Source: an uncultured Bacteroidales bacterium
Lineage (GTDB): Bacteria; Bacteroidota; Bacteroidia; Bacteroidales; UBA932
Length of the DNA stretch: 64,000 nucleotides
Direction of reading: 5' to 3'
Assembly: GCA_944326255.1 (NCBI GenBank)
Contig: CALVDG010000008.1
Span: 27,975-91,974 of the forward strand
Positions within the stretch are counted from its first letter, which is position 1. Every line of letters begins with the position of its first letter. Shown piece after piece: positions 43,301-52,230 of this stretch. The translations under genes and the position numbers were made by a program. The notes beneath the pieces are model-generated. The model saw nothing but the letters and a program-made list of their open reading frames with translations, was not told where the DNA came from and did not search any database.

Positions 43301-43303
43301 AGA

Positions 43304-44005
43304 CTATTTCCTCCCAGTATACAGATAAGCGACTCCGCCGGTCATGGACTCCGCAGTGACTTCCCGGAAGCATCCCTCCTCCAGTTCCCTGCAGAACATC
43401 GCCGGAGCCGGAAAATCGAATGAGGACTCGGGCAGATAGGTATAGGCATACGCCTGTCTGGATATCAGCCGTCCTATAGTCGGTAGCACATGTTTGAAAT
43501 ACATGGTATAAAGTCCGCGCCACATCCTGTTTCGCGGTATCGAGAACTCCACTATGGCCAGTATGCCGCCGTCTTTCAGGACACGTCTGAGTTCCGTTAT
43601 ACACCGGGCTCTCATGTCGAAATTACGGATACCGAAAGCTATGGTGATACAGTCAAATGCACCGTCATCGAAAGGAAGTCCGGCCGCATTGCCGTATATG
43701 AATTCTATATCACCGGCCTTTGTCCGGGCGATGGCCAGCATTTGTTCTGAGATATCGGCGCCGGTCACATCAAGGCCTTGTCTTTTAAGTGCTATCGAGA
43801 CATCCCCCGTTCCACAGGCCACGTCAAGAACCTTTGCCTGAGCTCCGGCGGGTACCGACTCCACGACCCTCCTGACCAGCCTTCTACGCCAGGAACGGTC
43901 TATTCCAAAGGAGAGGAGATGATTGAGCCTGTCGTAAGTCGGCGCAATCGAGTCGAACATCGACGAGATGGTCTCCTGGTCTTTCTTAAGCTGTCTTGCC
44001 GGCAT
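43304..44005 (-). CDS. menG: Demethylmenaquinone methyltransferase MenG/UbiE
   Basis: The 233-residue class I SAM methyltransferase shows MFDSIAPTYDRLNHLLSFGI, the SAM loop VLDVACGTGDVSIAL, and FGIRNFDMRARCITELRRVL, all UbiE/MenG hallmarks. It makes menaquinone, the respiratory quinone of Bacteroidota. The start MPARQLKKDQETIS at 44005 is used; an earlier ATG is inside the previous gene. It overlaps that gene by 20 bases and precedes cls. Confidence 0.94.
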   Translation of the reverse strand: MPARQLKKDQETISSMFDSIAPTYDRLNHLLSFGIDRSWRRRLVRRVVESVPAGAQAKVLDVACGTGDVSIALKRQGLDVTGADISEQMLAIARTKAGDIEFIYGNAAGLPFDDGAFDCITIAFGIRNFDMRARCITELRRVLKDGGILAIVEFSIPRNRMWRGLYTMYFKHVLPTIGRLISRQAYAYTYLPESSFDFPAPAMFCRELEEGCFREVTAESMTGGVAYLYTGRK

Positions 44006-44396
44006 AGTCTGAGATAAAACCGAAAGAGCGGTCGTCCATTCTGAGTTCACCCTTCGTCACATGGCCGAGAAGCGTAGCATCTATCCCGTGATTGAACATG
44101 AAGTTCACGAAATCCTCTTCCTGTTCATTATTGACAGAGACTATCGCCAGGTATTTGGTGTTGCCATAAAGAAACTCATCGTCACTAAGATCCGAGTCTC
44201 CCGTAATATCAAAACCGAGCGCATTGGCCCTGCAGCATTCGACCAATGAGTGAAATATACCCTTGCCGGATATCCTGTGAAGGGAGGATATGAAGCCGGC
44301 ATCAATGCTGGTATTGAGATAATCAACTGCCTCAGAAGATGTTACAAGATACAACGTATCGCCCTTCTGTGCAAAACTGCTCTTAATCTCTTTCAT
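43986..44396 (-). CDS. Small protein resembling a PurM/PurL C-terminal (AIRS_C) domain
   Basis: The 136-residue protein has no signal peptide. Its C-terminal segment LLGHVTKGELRMDDRSFGFI has the pattern of AIR synthase-related C-terminal domains, but the ATP-binding N-terminal domain is missing, so it cannot be a complete PurM or PurL. It could be a stand-alone regulatory domain or a truncated gene that is still co-transcribed; the coupling to menG suggests it is translated. Function unknown. Confidence 0.6.
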   Translation of the reverse strand: MKEIKSSFAQKGDTLYLVTSSEAVDYLNTSIDAGFISSLHRISGKGIFHSLVECCRANALGFDITGDSDLSDDEFLYGNTKYLAIVSVNNEQEEDFVNFMFNHGIDATLLGHVTKGELRMDDRSFGFISDYAGKTA

Positions 44397-44474
44397 GGTC
44401 CGACGTTTTTACTGAATTTTGATGTAAATTTAAGAAAATTTCTAAAAAAAAGTTTCTTTTTCAGAAAAACATTG

Positions 44475-44482
44475 TATATTTG
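44475..44482 (+). promoter_or_regulatory. -7 promoter box of tRNA-Leu
   Basis: TATATTTG matches TAnnTTTG, 12 bases before the tRNA. Confidence 0.65.
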
Positions 44483-44494
44483 CAGCCCCAATGA

Positions 44495-44579
44495 GCCCAG
44501 ATGGTGAAATTGGTAGACACGCTACTTTGAGGGGGTAGTGCCCGTTTAGGGCGTGCAAGTTCGAGTCTTGTTCTGGGCA
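44495..44579 (+). tRNA. tRNA-Leu (anticodon GAG)
   Basis: The 85-base class II tRNA has acceptor stem GCCCAGA/TCTGGGC, discriminator A, anticodon stem CTACT/GGTAG around a loop TTGAGGG (anticodon GAG), a long variable arm and T arm AGTTCGAGTCT. CCA is not encoded. Confidence 0.93.
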
Positions 44580-44580
44580 C

Positions 44581-44617
44581 AAAAAAGGTCTGAATCGCGC
44601 GATTCAGACCTTTTTTT
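44581..44617 (+). terminator. Terminator of tRNA-Leu
   Basis: A long perfect stem (GGTCTGAATCGC with GCGATTCAGACC) flanked by six A and seven T residues directly follows the tRNA. It is a textbook intrinsic terminator and could act in both directions. Confidence 0.9.
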
Positions 44618-44640
44618 GTGTACCCCATGGCGGCTGATTT

Positions 44641-44884
44641 CTCGGCTTCTGCGCAATTTGGACTTCGTCCACATATACTGGGGCGCCTCGGCAATCGCAA
44701 GTAAACTTGCATTGCTCTCGGCTTCTGCGCAATTTGGACTTCGTCCACATATACTGGGGCGCCTCGGCAATCGCAAGTAAACTTGCATTGCTCTCGGCTT
44801 CTGCGCAATTTGGACTTCGTCCACATATACTGGGGCGCCTCGGCAATTGCAAGTAAACTTGCATTGCTCTCGGCTTCTGCGTAT
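44641..44884 (+). repeat. 76-bp tandem repeat, three full copies and a partial one
   Basis: Units start at 44641, 44717, 44793 and (partial) 44869, each exactly 76 bases apart and nearly identical. Each contains CTCGGCTTCTGCG, AATTTGGACTTCGTCC, CATATACTGGGGCGCCTCGG and AAGTAAACTTGCATTGCT. The last partial copy runs into TATATTCG and then the maeB start. The same unit, diverged, lies directly upstream of the tRNA-Ser promoter at 12033-12120. Confidence 0.9.
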
Positions 44885-44907
44885 ATTCGCGTATTAAAAT
44901 TTGGAAT

Positions 44908-47226
44908 ATGGCTGACACGAACAATAATAAGAAAGCGGCCCTCGACTATCACCGCGAGGGCAAACCGGGCAAGATAGAGACCGTGCCTACAAAACCGTAC
45001 TCGTCACAGCACGACCTCTCCCTGGCATACTCGCCGGGAGTGGCATGGCCGTGCCTGGAAATCAAGGACAATCCTGAAAATGCCTACGAATACACCAACA
45101 AAGGCAATCTTATGGCTGTGATATCCAATGGTTCTGCTGTACTTGGACTAGGCAATATCGGAGCCATGGCCGGAAAGCCTGTCATGGAAGGCAAAGCCCT
45201 GCTGTTCAAGATATTCGCCGGGCTTGACTGCTTTGATATCGAAATAGACGAGAAAGACCCTGAGAAATTCATAGCCGTTGTAAAGGCCATATCCCACACT
45301 TTCGGAGGCATCAACCTGGAGGACATAAAGGCCCCCGAGTGCTTTGAGATCGAACGCCGCCTAAAAGAGGAATGCGATATTCCGGTGATGCACGACGACC
45401 AACACGGCACGGCCATCATATCCGCGGCCGGCCTGCTCAACGCCCTGGAGCTGCAGAACAAGCGCATAGGTGACATTTATCTGGTAGTCAATGGAGCAGG
45501 AGCTGCCGCCATCGCCTGTACGAAACTGTATATCGAATTGGGTGTAAGGCCTGAGAATATAGTAATGTGCGACAGCAAGGGGGTGATATCAAGCAGGCGG
45601 ACTGACCTCAGCGCGATGAAACGCAGTTTCGCTACGGACCGTAATGTTTCAACTCTGACTGAGGCGCTGAAAGGGGCGGATGTCTTTCTCGGACTGTCCA
45701 CCAAGAACGTGCTCACCAAAGAGATGATAAGGACAATGGCAGACCGGCCGATTGTCTTTGCCCTGGCCAATCCGGATCCCGAGATAGAATACTCGGAAGC
45801 CTTGGCCTCCCGCGATGATCTCATCTTTGCCACTGGACGATCAGACTACCCCAACCAGATCAACAACGTTCTGGGGTTCCCCTATATATTCCGGGGTGCG
45901 TTGGACGTAAGAGCCACTGCCATTAATGAGGAGATGAAACTGGCCGCTGTCCATGCCATCGCAGAGTTGGCCAAACAGCCCGTTCCGTCTGTAATCAATG
46001 CTGCCTACAATCTGGAAAGCATCAGTTACGGCAAGAGCTATATTCTACCCAAGCCACTGGATCCCAGACTTCTGTCCGCAGTGGCTCCGGCAGTTGCGAA
46101 AGCCGCCATAAAGTCAGGGGTGGCAAGAAGGCCTATCTCCGACTGGGAAGGATACAACCGGCATCTGGAGAAAATGATGGGCTACGACAACAGCCTCGTA
46201 AGACGGTTTGCCGATGTGGCCCGTTGTCAGCCCATGAAAGTGGTATTCGGCGAAGGCAATACCGACAATATGCTTGAAGCTGCGGTTCAGGCCGGTCAGG
46301 AAGGACTGTGCCGCCCCATATTGCTCGGCAATGCAGACCTCATCCAGACAAGGGCGGACGCACTTGGCCTGCGGCTTGACAGTGTGGAGATTGTCAACCC
46401 TCGGCATCCCGATGAGAAAGGACGCCGGGAAAGGTATGCGCATATGCTCGCTGACAAACTGGCCAGAAACGGGTACACATATCAGGACTCATACGAGAAG
46501 ATGCTCGACCGCAATTACTTCGGCATGATGATGGTCGAGAGCGGAGATGCCGATGCCTTCATCGCCGGCACCTATGCTGACAACCACTCCGTGACATCAA
46601 TAGCCCGTGACATCATAGGCATCCGCCATGGTTTCAGCACTTTCGCCACAATGCACATACTCAGCACGAAGCGGGGGACATTTTTCCTGGCCGACACAAT
46701 GATCAATGAGCGTACTGATGCAAAGACTCTCTCCGACATAGCAAGACTGACGGCAGGAGCCGTTGAATATTACGCCTTTGATCCGGTCATAGCAATGCTC
46801 TCATACGGCAATTTCGGTTCAGACTGTCGCAACAGGCAGGAATTCAACGGCTCAGCATCTACTGTACGTCATGCCGTGGAGATGCTGCACGCACAGTACC
46901 CTTCCATGGCCGTCGACGGAGAGATGAGGACGGACATAGCCTTGAACCGCAGCCTGAGAGACAGGACATATCCGTTCAACAAATTGCTTGGAAAGGATGT
47001 CAATACCTTGATATTCCCGGATTTGAACTCCTCCTCCGCCGTATGGCACATGATGATGGGCATGGGCATTGGAGAGTCCATAGGCCCTATCCAGATAGGT
47101 CTCAACAAACCGGTGCATTTCATATCCGTGAACGCACCGGTCAGGGAGATTGTCAACCTTGCAACCGTAGCATCCATGGATGCAGCCACATACCTAAAGG
47201 CAGGCAATTGCCGCCTAGACCGTTGA
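44908..47226 (+). CDS. maeB: NADP-dependent malic enzyme MaeB with phosphotransacetylase-like domain
   Basis: The 772-residue protein has a malic enzyme N-terminal half ([49 protein letters not shown]) and a C-terminal phosphate acetyl/butyryltransferase-like half (residues ~435-770), as in MaeB. It decarboxylates malate to pyruvate with NADP, giving NADPH; the second half regulates rather than acetylates in known MaeB. The start [20 protein letters not shown] is standard. Its promoter probably lies in TATATTCG/TAAAATTTG just after the tandem repeat, with a very short leader. Confidence 0.95.
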   Translation: MADTNNNKKAALDYHREGKPGKIETVPTKPYSSQHDLSLAYSPGVAWPCLEIKDNPENAYEYTNKGNLMAVISNGSAVLGLGNIGAMAGKPVMEGKALLFKIFAGLDCFDIEIDEKDPEKFIAVVKAISHTFGGINLEDIKAPECFEIERRLKEECDIPVMHDDQHGTAIISAAGLLNALELQNKRIGDIYLVVNGAGAAAIACTKLYIELGVRPENIVMCDSKGVISSRRTDLSAMKRSFATDRNVSTLTEALKGADVFLGLSTKNVLTKEMIRTMADRPIVFALANPDPEIEYSEALASRDDLIFATGRSDYPNQINNVLGFPYIFRGALDVRATAINEEMKLAAVHAIAELAKQPVPSVINAAYNLESISYGKSYILPKPLDPRLLSAVAPAVAKAAIKSGVARRPISDWEGYNRHLEKMMGYDNSLVRRFADVARCQPMKVVFGEGNTDNMLEAAVQAGQEGLCRPILLGNADLIQTRADALGLRLDSVEIVNPRHPDEKGRRERYAHMLADKLARNGYTYQDSYEKMLDRNYFGMMMVESGDADAFIAGTYADNHSVTSIARDIIGIRHGFSTFATMHILSTKRGTFFLADTMINERTDAKTLSDIARLTAGAVEYYAFDPVIAMLSYGNFGSDCRNRQEFNGSASTVRHAVEMLHAQYPSMAVDGEMRTDIALNRSLRDRTYPFNKLLGKDVNTLIFPDLNSSSAVWHMMMGMGIGESIGPIQIGLNKPVHFISVNAPVREIVNLATVASMDAATYLKAGNCRLDR

Positions 47227-47261
47227 TCCCTGTGCGGGAATGCCGCACTATGCCATCTCAG

Positions 47262-47395
47262 CGCTGCCAGCCCCGGCGGGATTAGCCCCGCAGGGCTCGG
47301 CTTTTTCCGCACCGGAGTACTTCGTGCAGGTGGATTAGCGTGCTGCCACTACTCCCCCGACGGGATTAGCCTCGCTGGCTCGGCTTTTCCCGCAC
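47262..47395 (+). repeat. Two related ~50-bp direct repeats after maeB
   Basis: Units at about 47262-47311 and 47341-47395 share GCTGCCA, GGGATTAGCC, then a CTCGGCTTTT-CCGCAC end. They lie in an otherwise gene-free stretch between maeB and tRNA-Arg. Confidence 0.5.
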
Positions 47396-47420
47396 TGAGG
47401 CAGGCCTTATGAAGGCGTCC

Positions 47421-47457
47421 GCAGGAACAGAGTTCCTGCAATGTGGCTTCGCCACAT
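47421..47457. repeat. Two short hairpins
   Basis: GCAGGAAC/GTTCCTGC (47421-47439, three-base loop) and ATGTGGC/GCCACAT (47441-47457, TTC loop) follow each other directly and lead into the long inverted repeat at 47459. Confidence 0.6.
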
Positions 47458-47458
47458 G

Positions 47459-47520
47459 CTTTATATTATATGAGAGCCAGCGGTAAGTAAACTCACCGCT
47501 GGCTCTCATATAATATAAAG
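47459..47520. terminator. Perfect 26-bp inverted repeat between maeB and tRNA-Arg
   Basis: Both arms of 26 bases match perfectly around a 10-base loop AAGTAAACTC. The inner stem is GC-rich (GAGAGCCAGCGGT) and the outer stem AT-rich. It lies between convergent units (maeB on plus, rplS/tRNA-Arg on minus) and probably stops transcripts from both sides, though it lacks a T tract after the stem. An alternative weaker stem AAGGGACG/CGTCCCTT lies at 47518-47544. Confidence 0.6.
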
Positions 47521-47560
47521 GGACGTACATTACTGCCGTCCCTTACTGCCTTTATGGCTG

Positions 47561-47634
47561 TGACCTCGGCGGGATTCAAACCCACAACCTTCTGATCCGT
47601 AGTCAGATGCTCTATTCAGTTGAGCTACGAGGCC
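47561..47634 (-). tRNA. tRNA-Arg (anticodon ACG)
   Basis: The 74-base tRNA has acceptor stem GGCCTCG/CGAGGTC with discriminator A, D arm, anticodon stem TCTGA/TCAGA around CTACGGA (anticodon ACG) and T arm GTGGGTTTGAATCCCGC. CCA is not encoded. It begins 21 bases after the rplS stop, with no promoter box between, so it is probably processed from the rplS transcript. Confidence 0.93.
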
Positions 47635-47655
47635 GTTATGTTGAACTTACTACTC

Positions 47656-48051
47656 CTACTCCGCAGGAGAATTAACTGCCTCCGCACCGGGAGCAAGTCC
47701 TATGAATCTCTTCTCTTTAATGCGAGCCTTCTTACCGGTGAGATCTCTCAGATAGTAAATCCTTGCCCTGCGTACCTTTCCGCTCTTGTTGAGGTCTATC
47801 TCGGAGATGAAAGGTGAATAAAGAGGGAATATTCTCTCGACTCCGATACCGTTGGAAATCTTGCGTACAGTGAATGTCTGGGTTGTACCGGCACCCTTTC
47901 TCTGTATCACTACACCACGGAACTTCTGGAGTCTCTCCTTGTTCTCTTCCTTAATCTTGTATGTCACAGTTACTGTATCACCTGCCTTGAAATCGGGATA
48001 CTTTCTCTCACCCTGTGAAAACGCCTGTTCTGCAATCTTAATTAAATCCAT
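47656..48051 (-). CDS. rplS: 50S ribosomal protein L19
   Basis: The 131-residue protein has the L19 core [40 protein letters not shown] and [15 protein letters not shown], followed by [20 protein letters not shown]. It sits at the interface of the ribosomal subunits. The acidic tail beyond residue 118 is a common lineage extension. Its transcript has a leader of about 70 bases with a small hairpin and appears to continue into tRNA-Arg. Confidence 0.97.
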   Translation of the reverse strand: MDLIKIAEQAFSQGERKYPDFKAGDTVTVTYKIKEENKERLQKFRGVVIQRKGAGTTQTFTVRKISNGIGVERIFPLYSPFISEIDLNKSGKVRRARIYYLRDLTGKKARIKEKRFIGLAPGAEAVNSPAE

Positions 48052-48067
48052 TTCTTTCTAACTTTTT

Positions 48068-48079
48068 GGCAACATTGCC
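48068..48079 (-). promoter_or_regulatory. Small hairpin in the rplS leader
   Basis: GGCAATGTTGCC on the minus strand can fold just upstream of the start codon. Ribosomal protein leaders often hold autoregulatory structures, but this one is short, so the call is tentative. Confidence 0.25.
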
Positions 48080-48123
48080 GCTCTAAAATATCTGTGCAAG
48101 AGGTTGCTTGATTTTTGGGACTG

Positions 48124-48131
48124 CAAAGATA
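48124..48131 (-). promoter_or_regulatory. -7 promoter box of rplS
   Basis: The minus strand reads TATCTTTG (exact TAnnTTTG), 72 bases before the ATG at 48051. Confidence 0.6.
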
Positions 48132-48165
48132 GATAAAAGAGAAAACATTCCAAATTTTTTTGACA

Positions 48166-49338
48166 TTAACTGAACATTTTTTTCATCCTGTCAAAAAAAT
48201 TGCGGTCTTTCTTCGTCGGCTTAGGGTCAAAATTGCCCGAAGCCTTCATCCTTTCGAACATCTCCTTCTCTTCCCTGTCTATCTTCTTAGGTGTCCAGAC
48301 CTGAATATATACCAGCAGATCTCCCCGCCCGTATCCGTTTATATCCGGAATACCCTTGCCTCTTACACGCAGGAATGTACCGGACTGGGTTCCAGGCTCT
48401 ATCTTGATCCTCACTTTGCCGTCAGCCGCCGGTATCTCAGCCGAAGTACCGAGCACAAGATCCGGCATTGAGACAAACAGTGTATATATAAGGTCATTGC
48501 CATCCCTCTGGAGTTCTCCGTCCTCCTCCTCTTCTATAAGAACCAGCAGATCTCCGTTCACTCCGTTGCCCTTCGCCGCATTGCCCTTTCCATGAACTGT
48601 CAGCTGCATACCCTCCACCACGCCGGCGGGAATCTTGAACGACACCTCTTCGGTCTCCTCCACAACACCGGCTCCATGACATTTAGGACATGGTTTCGCG
48701 ATGACCTTGCCTTCTCCGCCACATGCCGGACAAGGAGACGTGGTCTGCATCCTGCCCATAAACGACTGTACTATCCTGGTAACCACACCGGTACCATGAC
48801 ACGTCTCACAAGTATGGACATCCGCCTCCGATTCCGCTCCACGGCCATTGCAGTGAGAGCATTTGACAGCCTTCTTTATCTTAACGGTCTTCGTAACCCC
48901 GTTGACTATCTCGGAAAGTGACAATTTGACACGGATACGTATATTCGAGCCTTTCTGCACTCTTGCAGAGCCCCCTCTGCCGGACGAACCGCCGAAACCG
49001 CTGAAGCCTCCGCCGAAACCGCCTCCGAAGATATCTCCGAAACGGCTGAATATATCCTCCATGGTAAAGCCGCCGAAACCGTCAAATCCGCCACCGCCAC
49101 CGGCAGCACCGCTCATTCCCGCATGGCCGAACTGGTCATATCTGGCCTTTTTGTCCGGATTACTGAGGACATCATATGCCTCAGCCGCCTCCTTGAACTT
49201 CTCCTCAGCGGCAGCATCACCCGGATTCCTGTCAGGGTGATACTTCAAGGCCATCTTCCGGTAGGCCTTCTTAATATCCTCGGCCGAGGCATCCCTGGAT
49301 ACCCCGAGCACTTCATAATAATCTCTTTTCCCAGCCAT
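48166..49338 (-). CDS. dnaJ: Molecular chaperone DnaJ (Hsp40)
   Basis: The 390-residue type I DnaJ has the J domain ([23 protein letters not shown] in [10 protein letters not shown]), a Gly/Phe-rich region (residues ~75-120), four zinc-binding CxxCxGxG-type repeats ([32 protein letters not shown]) and the C-terminal substrate domain. It stimulates DnaK ATPase. It starts six bases after grpE; dnaK is not in the window. Confidence 0.97.
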   Translation of the reverse strand: MAGKRDYYEVLGVSRDASAEDIKKAYRKMALKYHPDRNPGDAAAEEKFKEAAEAYDVLSNPDKKARYDQFGHAGMSGAAGGGGGFDGFGGFTMEDIFSRFGDIFGGGFGGGFSGFGGSSGRGGSARVQKGSNIRIRVKLSLSEIVNGVTKTVKIKKAVKCSHCNGRGAESEADVHTCETCHGTGVVTRIVQSFMGRMQTTSPCPACGGEGKVIAKPCPKCHGAGVVEETEEVSFKIPAGVVEGMQLTVHGKGNAAKGNGVNGDLLVLIEEEEDGELQRDGNDLIYTLFVSMPDLVLGTSAEIPAADGKVRIKIEPGTQSGTFLRVRGKGIPDINGYGRGDLLVYIQVWTPKKIDREEKEMFERMKASGNFDPKPTKKDRNFFDRMKKMFS

Positions 49339-49344
49339 TGTCCG

Positions 49345-49914
49345 TTACACCCCCACTACTACTTTTGCAAAACGTACAACTTTGTCATTCAACTTGTAAC
49401 CGGGCTGGATGACATCTATAATCTTATTCTTCTTATCGGCCTCTTGAACCGGCATCTGAGCCACCGCCTCGTGAAAGTCGGTATCAAGTTCTTTTCCTAT
49501 GGCCTCTATGACGCTCAGTCCGCGTCCTTTCAGATAGGACATCAGCTTATTGTAGATGAGTTCCGTTCCCTCTACGGCAGCCTTGTCCGAACCGGACTCC
49601 CTAAGCACCTGCAAGGCCCTCTCGCAGTCGTCCAACACAGGAAGCATACCTTTTATAATATCCTCTCCGGCCGTAGAGATGAGATCAAGGCGCTCGCGGG
49701 CAGTACGCCTGCGGTAATTGTCAAACTCAGCGGCAAGCCTGATGTACTTGTCATTGACCTCGTCTATCTTGGCCTGCAGTTCCCGAAGCTCTTTCTCCTT
49801 TTCTTCTTTGTGATGAGATTTCTCAGCCTTTTTCTTCTTCTGGCCTGTATCTCCGCTCCCTTCTTCAGGAACCGTTGCTTCATCTTTTTTATCTATATCT
49901 TCTTTTTCTGCCAT
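49345..49914 (-). CDS. grpE: Nucleotide exchange factor GrpE
   Basis: The 189-residue protein has a charged, lysine/glutamate-rich N-terminal coiled coil (residues ~1-70), then the GrpE core YIRLAAEFDNYRRRTARERL and MPVLDDCERAL, and the beta domain ending DKVVRFAKVVVG. It releases ADP from DnaK. It is first in the grpE-dnaJ operon behind a perfect -7 box. Confidence 0.95.
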   Translation of the reverse strand: MAEKEDIDKKDEATVPEEGSGDTGQKKKKAEKSHHKEEKEKELRELQAKIDEVNDKYIRLAAEFDNYRRRTARERLDLISTAGEDIIKGMLPVLDDCERALQVLRESGSDKAAVEGTELIYNKLMSYLKGRGLSVIEAIGKELDTDFHEAVAQMPVQEADKKNKIIDVIQPGYKLNDKVVRFAKVVVGV

Positions 49915-49936
49915 AACATCATAATTTCTAAACGCA

Positions 49937-49944
49937 CAAAGATA
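49937..49944 (-). promoter_or_regulatory. -7 promoter box of grpE-dnaJ
   Basis: The minus strand reads TATCTTTG, 22 bases before the ATG at 49914. No CIRCE-like inverted repeat is seen beside it. Confidence 0.55.
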
Positions 49945-49987
49945 TAAACAAAAACACTGCCAAAAGGGTAAAACGACAAAATGTCAG

Positions 49988-51442
49988 TTATAGTCTAACA
50001 ATCTGAGGCGTCACACCGCGATACTTGGGCATAGTGGCCCCTATCGGTGCTCCTATATAGGTAGGGTCGCACATAACATATCTCCGGCCCTCAAATGTAT
50101 AGCTGTCGCCGATTACTTCATCCGGGAACACAACCCCGCAGGCGACATGTCCCTTGTAGCAGAACATTGCCACATCCATTCCCAGCAGATCCTTTACCAA
50201 CCATGAGAAAAGCAATACCCTGTCCTTGCAGTTATTGGCGCCGTAATAAAAAGATTCCTCCACAAACAAAGGCTTTGACCGTCCGAACATCTCGTAATCG
50301 GTTTTGTATTCAAATCCTTTCTGAATAAGCCCCAGAATGAAAGCCACTGCCTCTTCCGGATTCATGGAGTCCTTAAGTATCTTATATTTCACCTGAGTGA
50401 ATACCGCCTTCTGAAGCGCAGGGTCTACTGCCGACTTATGATACATCAGCAAGTCGGACTGAGGATAATCAAGTGTGAATTTCACACATGGAACATTGAG
50501 AGGCACCTTCACCTCCTCTCCGAGTATGGCAGACCATTCCGGTAAAGTTTTGAGACGGTAATAATCCAGACTGACAACCATCTGATGGTCAATAACCAGG
50601 TTCATCTTTCTATCCGCTGCCGAAAAATCATTTGAGAATGTATACAACGGATCCTGGCTGTTCAGACGAGTATATGAGAAAATATAGAAATCCTCATCAC
50701 CATCCGTAATATAAGAGACTTGATATATGGGGCCGGTAAAGGGCAGGAGCAATATAAGACTGCCTCCCGAAGAACCGACTCTGGCCTTATACTGCATCTG
50801 GTTCAGCAGAAACATCTGAGTCAGCACTTTCTCATTTACATACTCTTCGATATACACAGCATCGGTGTATTTCTTCACTGCAGTATATAAAGCCCAGTCG
50901 CTTAAGGAATACTTCTCCCGCATCGCTGTGAGCGCATCCACCACTTTCATATAGTCCGAATCGGAAAGCATCTTCCACCCACTGGATGCATCCTGTTCAG
51001 TAGCCCCTATCCGGGAAAGCCGCATATTCTCCGCAAAGGGTATTATTTCTTGGATTCCAAAAAAATCGACTGACACACTTCCGGAACCGTCATAATCAGC
51101 TGATATCGCAGGAACTGGCACAGGATATGCCGGAGCTGCAATAATGCCGGATGCAGGGAATCCGTGCGCTACGGATTGTCCGGCATCCGCCGGATTATAA
51201 TACACCGGTTCTTCAGACACAGGACCTATGGGATCCTCTTTTCCTCTTTGAACAAGGAATTCCTCCCATGCGGCCGACAAGTATTCTGAAAACTCGGCAT
51301 TGGCTTTTGAACGCCAATCCTTAAATTCTGCCGTCCGCTGCCTGTAAAAATCCAGAAAAGAATCATCTTTGGACTGAGCGTAAGAGAATATAGGAATTAC
51401 TGCCAAGACAAACGTCAGTGATATTGTTTTTTTAATATTCAT
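49988..51442 (-). CDS. Exported transglutaminase-like protein
   Basis: The 484-residue protein starts MNIKKTISLTFVLAVIPIFSYAQ, a signal peptide; an ATG four codons earlier gives a poorer one. The C-terminal third contains a transglutaminase-like triad: Cys in YGANNCKDRVLLFSWLV near residue 402, His in YKGHVACGVVFPD and Asp in YVMCDPTYIGAP. The rest is unassigned. It could be a periplasmic protease or cross-linking enzyme. The preceding lipoprotein gene is separated by a terminator, so it is probably independently expressed. Confidence 0.78.
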   Translation of the reverse strand: MNIKKTISLTFVLAVIPIFSYAQSKDDSFLDFYRQRTAEFKDWRSKANAEFSEYLSAAWEEFLVQRGKEDPIGPVSEEPVYYNPADAGQSVAHGFPASGIIAAPAYPVPVPAISADYDGSGSVSVDFFGIQEIIPFAENMRLSRIGATEQDASSGWKMLSDSDYMKVVDALTAMREKYSLSDWALYTAVKKYTDAVYIEEYVNEKVLTQMFLLNQMQYKARVGSSGGSLILLLPFTGPIYQVSYITDGDEDFYIFSYTRLNSQDPLYTFSNDFSAADRKMNLVIDHQMVVSLDYYRLKTLPEWSAILGEEVKVPLNVPCVKFTLDYPQSDLLMYHKSAVDPALQKAVFTQVKYKILKDSMNPEEAVAFILGLIQKGFEYKTDYEMFGRSKPLFVEESFYYGANNCKDRVLLFSWLVKDLLGMDVAMFCYKGHVACGVVFPDEVIGDSYTFEGRRYVMCDPTYIGAPIGATMPKYRGVTPQIVRL

Positions 51443-51471
51443 AACTATCTGCATTTAATCACATTCTAAAA

Positions 51472-51506
51472 GAAAGCTCCCACCGGTATTGCAAGGGGGA
51501 GCTTTC
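51472..51506 (-). terminator. Terminator of the 51547-52122 lipoprotein gene
   Basis: On the minus strand a 10-bp stem (GAAAGCTCCC with GGGAGCTTTC) with a 15-base loop is followed by TTTT. It lies about 40 bases after the stop at 51547. Confidence 0.75.
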
Positions 51507-51546
51507 ATACTTTAAACCAGACTCCTAAAACGGAGGAGAATATTGA

Positions 51547-52122
51547 CTAGTTCTCTTTGCCGTAATTGGCCATCTCCTCTTCGAAGGTCTTCATGAAACG
51601 GTACTGATCGAAATCGACTGAGAGTCTCTCGTCATTGCTGATAAGCACGTCCTCAACACCCTCGGCAACAGGAACTCTGGACATTTCAATGCAGATCCAG
51701 TACTCATAAGAGCCGTCCGGATTCTGATAAAGCTTGGTCTCTTTCACAATAGCACCCTTAAGCGTCTGGTTCACTACCTGACGGATACCACTCTCTATCT
51801 TTCCGCGGACTTCCGACTCTTCGTTCATATCATACTGGTTCATATAACTCTCAGTAACAGATTTAACGATAGCCTCAACCTGAGCGGCAAGAGCATTACG
51901 GGCATTGAGATCCGCTGCTGTACGGGCCATTTCCATATTCTTGCTTGTACCTGATGCAGCTGCACGGAAATACTCAGTATCTGTTCTATATTCAGGGGTA
52001 TTGAAAGGCATAATCACTTCTGTCTTACCGGAATTGACTACCTGTTTCTGACCTCCGCAAGAAGTTACTGCCAGCATAGCGGCAAGACCTGCGCACACGA
52101 AAGGAATAAATTTAGTTTTCAT
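51547..52122 (-). CDS. LPP20-like lipoprotein
   Basis: The 191-residue protein has a lipoprotein signal (MKTKFIPFVCAGLAAMLAVTSC) and a body with AARTAADLNARNALAAQ-like helix and YEYWICIEMSRVPV strand, the alternating pattern of LPP20/Lipoprotein_20 family proteins. Unlike the surface lipoproteins in this window, no acidic pair follows the Cys (CGGQKQ), so it probably faces the periplasm. Function unknown. Confidence 0.78.
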   Translation of the reverse strand: MKTKFIPFVCAGLAAMLAVTSCGGQKQVVNSGKTEVIMPFNTPEYRTDTEYFRAAASGTSKNMEMARTAADLNARNALAAQVEAIVKSVTESYMNQYDMNEESEVRGKIESGIRQVVNQTLKGAIVKETKLYQNPDGSYEYWICIEMSRVPVAEGVEDVLISNDERLSVDFDQYRFMKTFEEEMANYGKEN

Positions 52123-52150
52123 ACGTTTAAATAATTATTGATTAATACTG

Positions 52151-52158
52151 CAAATATA
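52151..52158 (-). promoter_or_regulatory. -7 promoter box of the LPP20-like gene
   Basis: The minus strand reads TATATTTG, 28 bases before the ATG at 52122. Confidence 0.6.
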
Positions 52159-52230
52159 ATGTTTTATTTATTTCACACAAGTAAATAGCATGAATGGTTA
52201 AATGTGACAAGAATTTTTTAAAAACCAATA

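Noticed and set aside
44641..44884. Possible CRISPR array
   Set aside because: The 76-bp units are directly tandem without unique spacers and no cas gene is nearby.
48850..49240. Pro-rich plus-strand frame opposite dnaJ
   Set aside because: It is the reverse translation of the Gly/Phe-rich region of DnaJ, not a gene.
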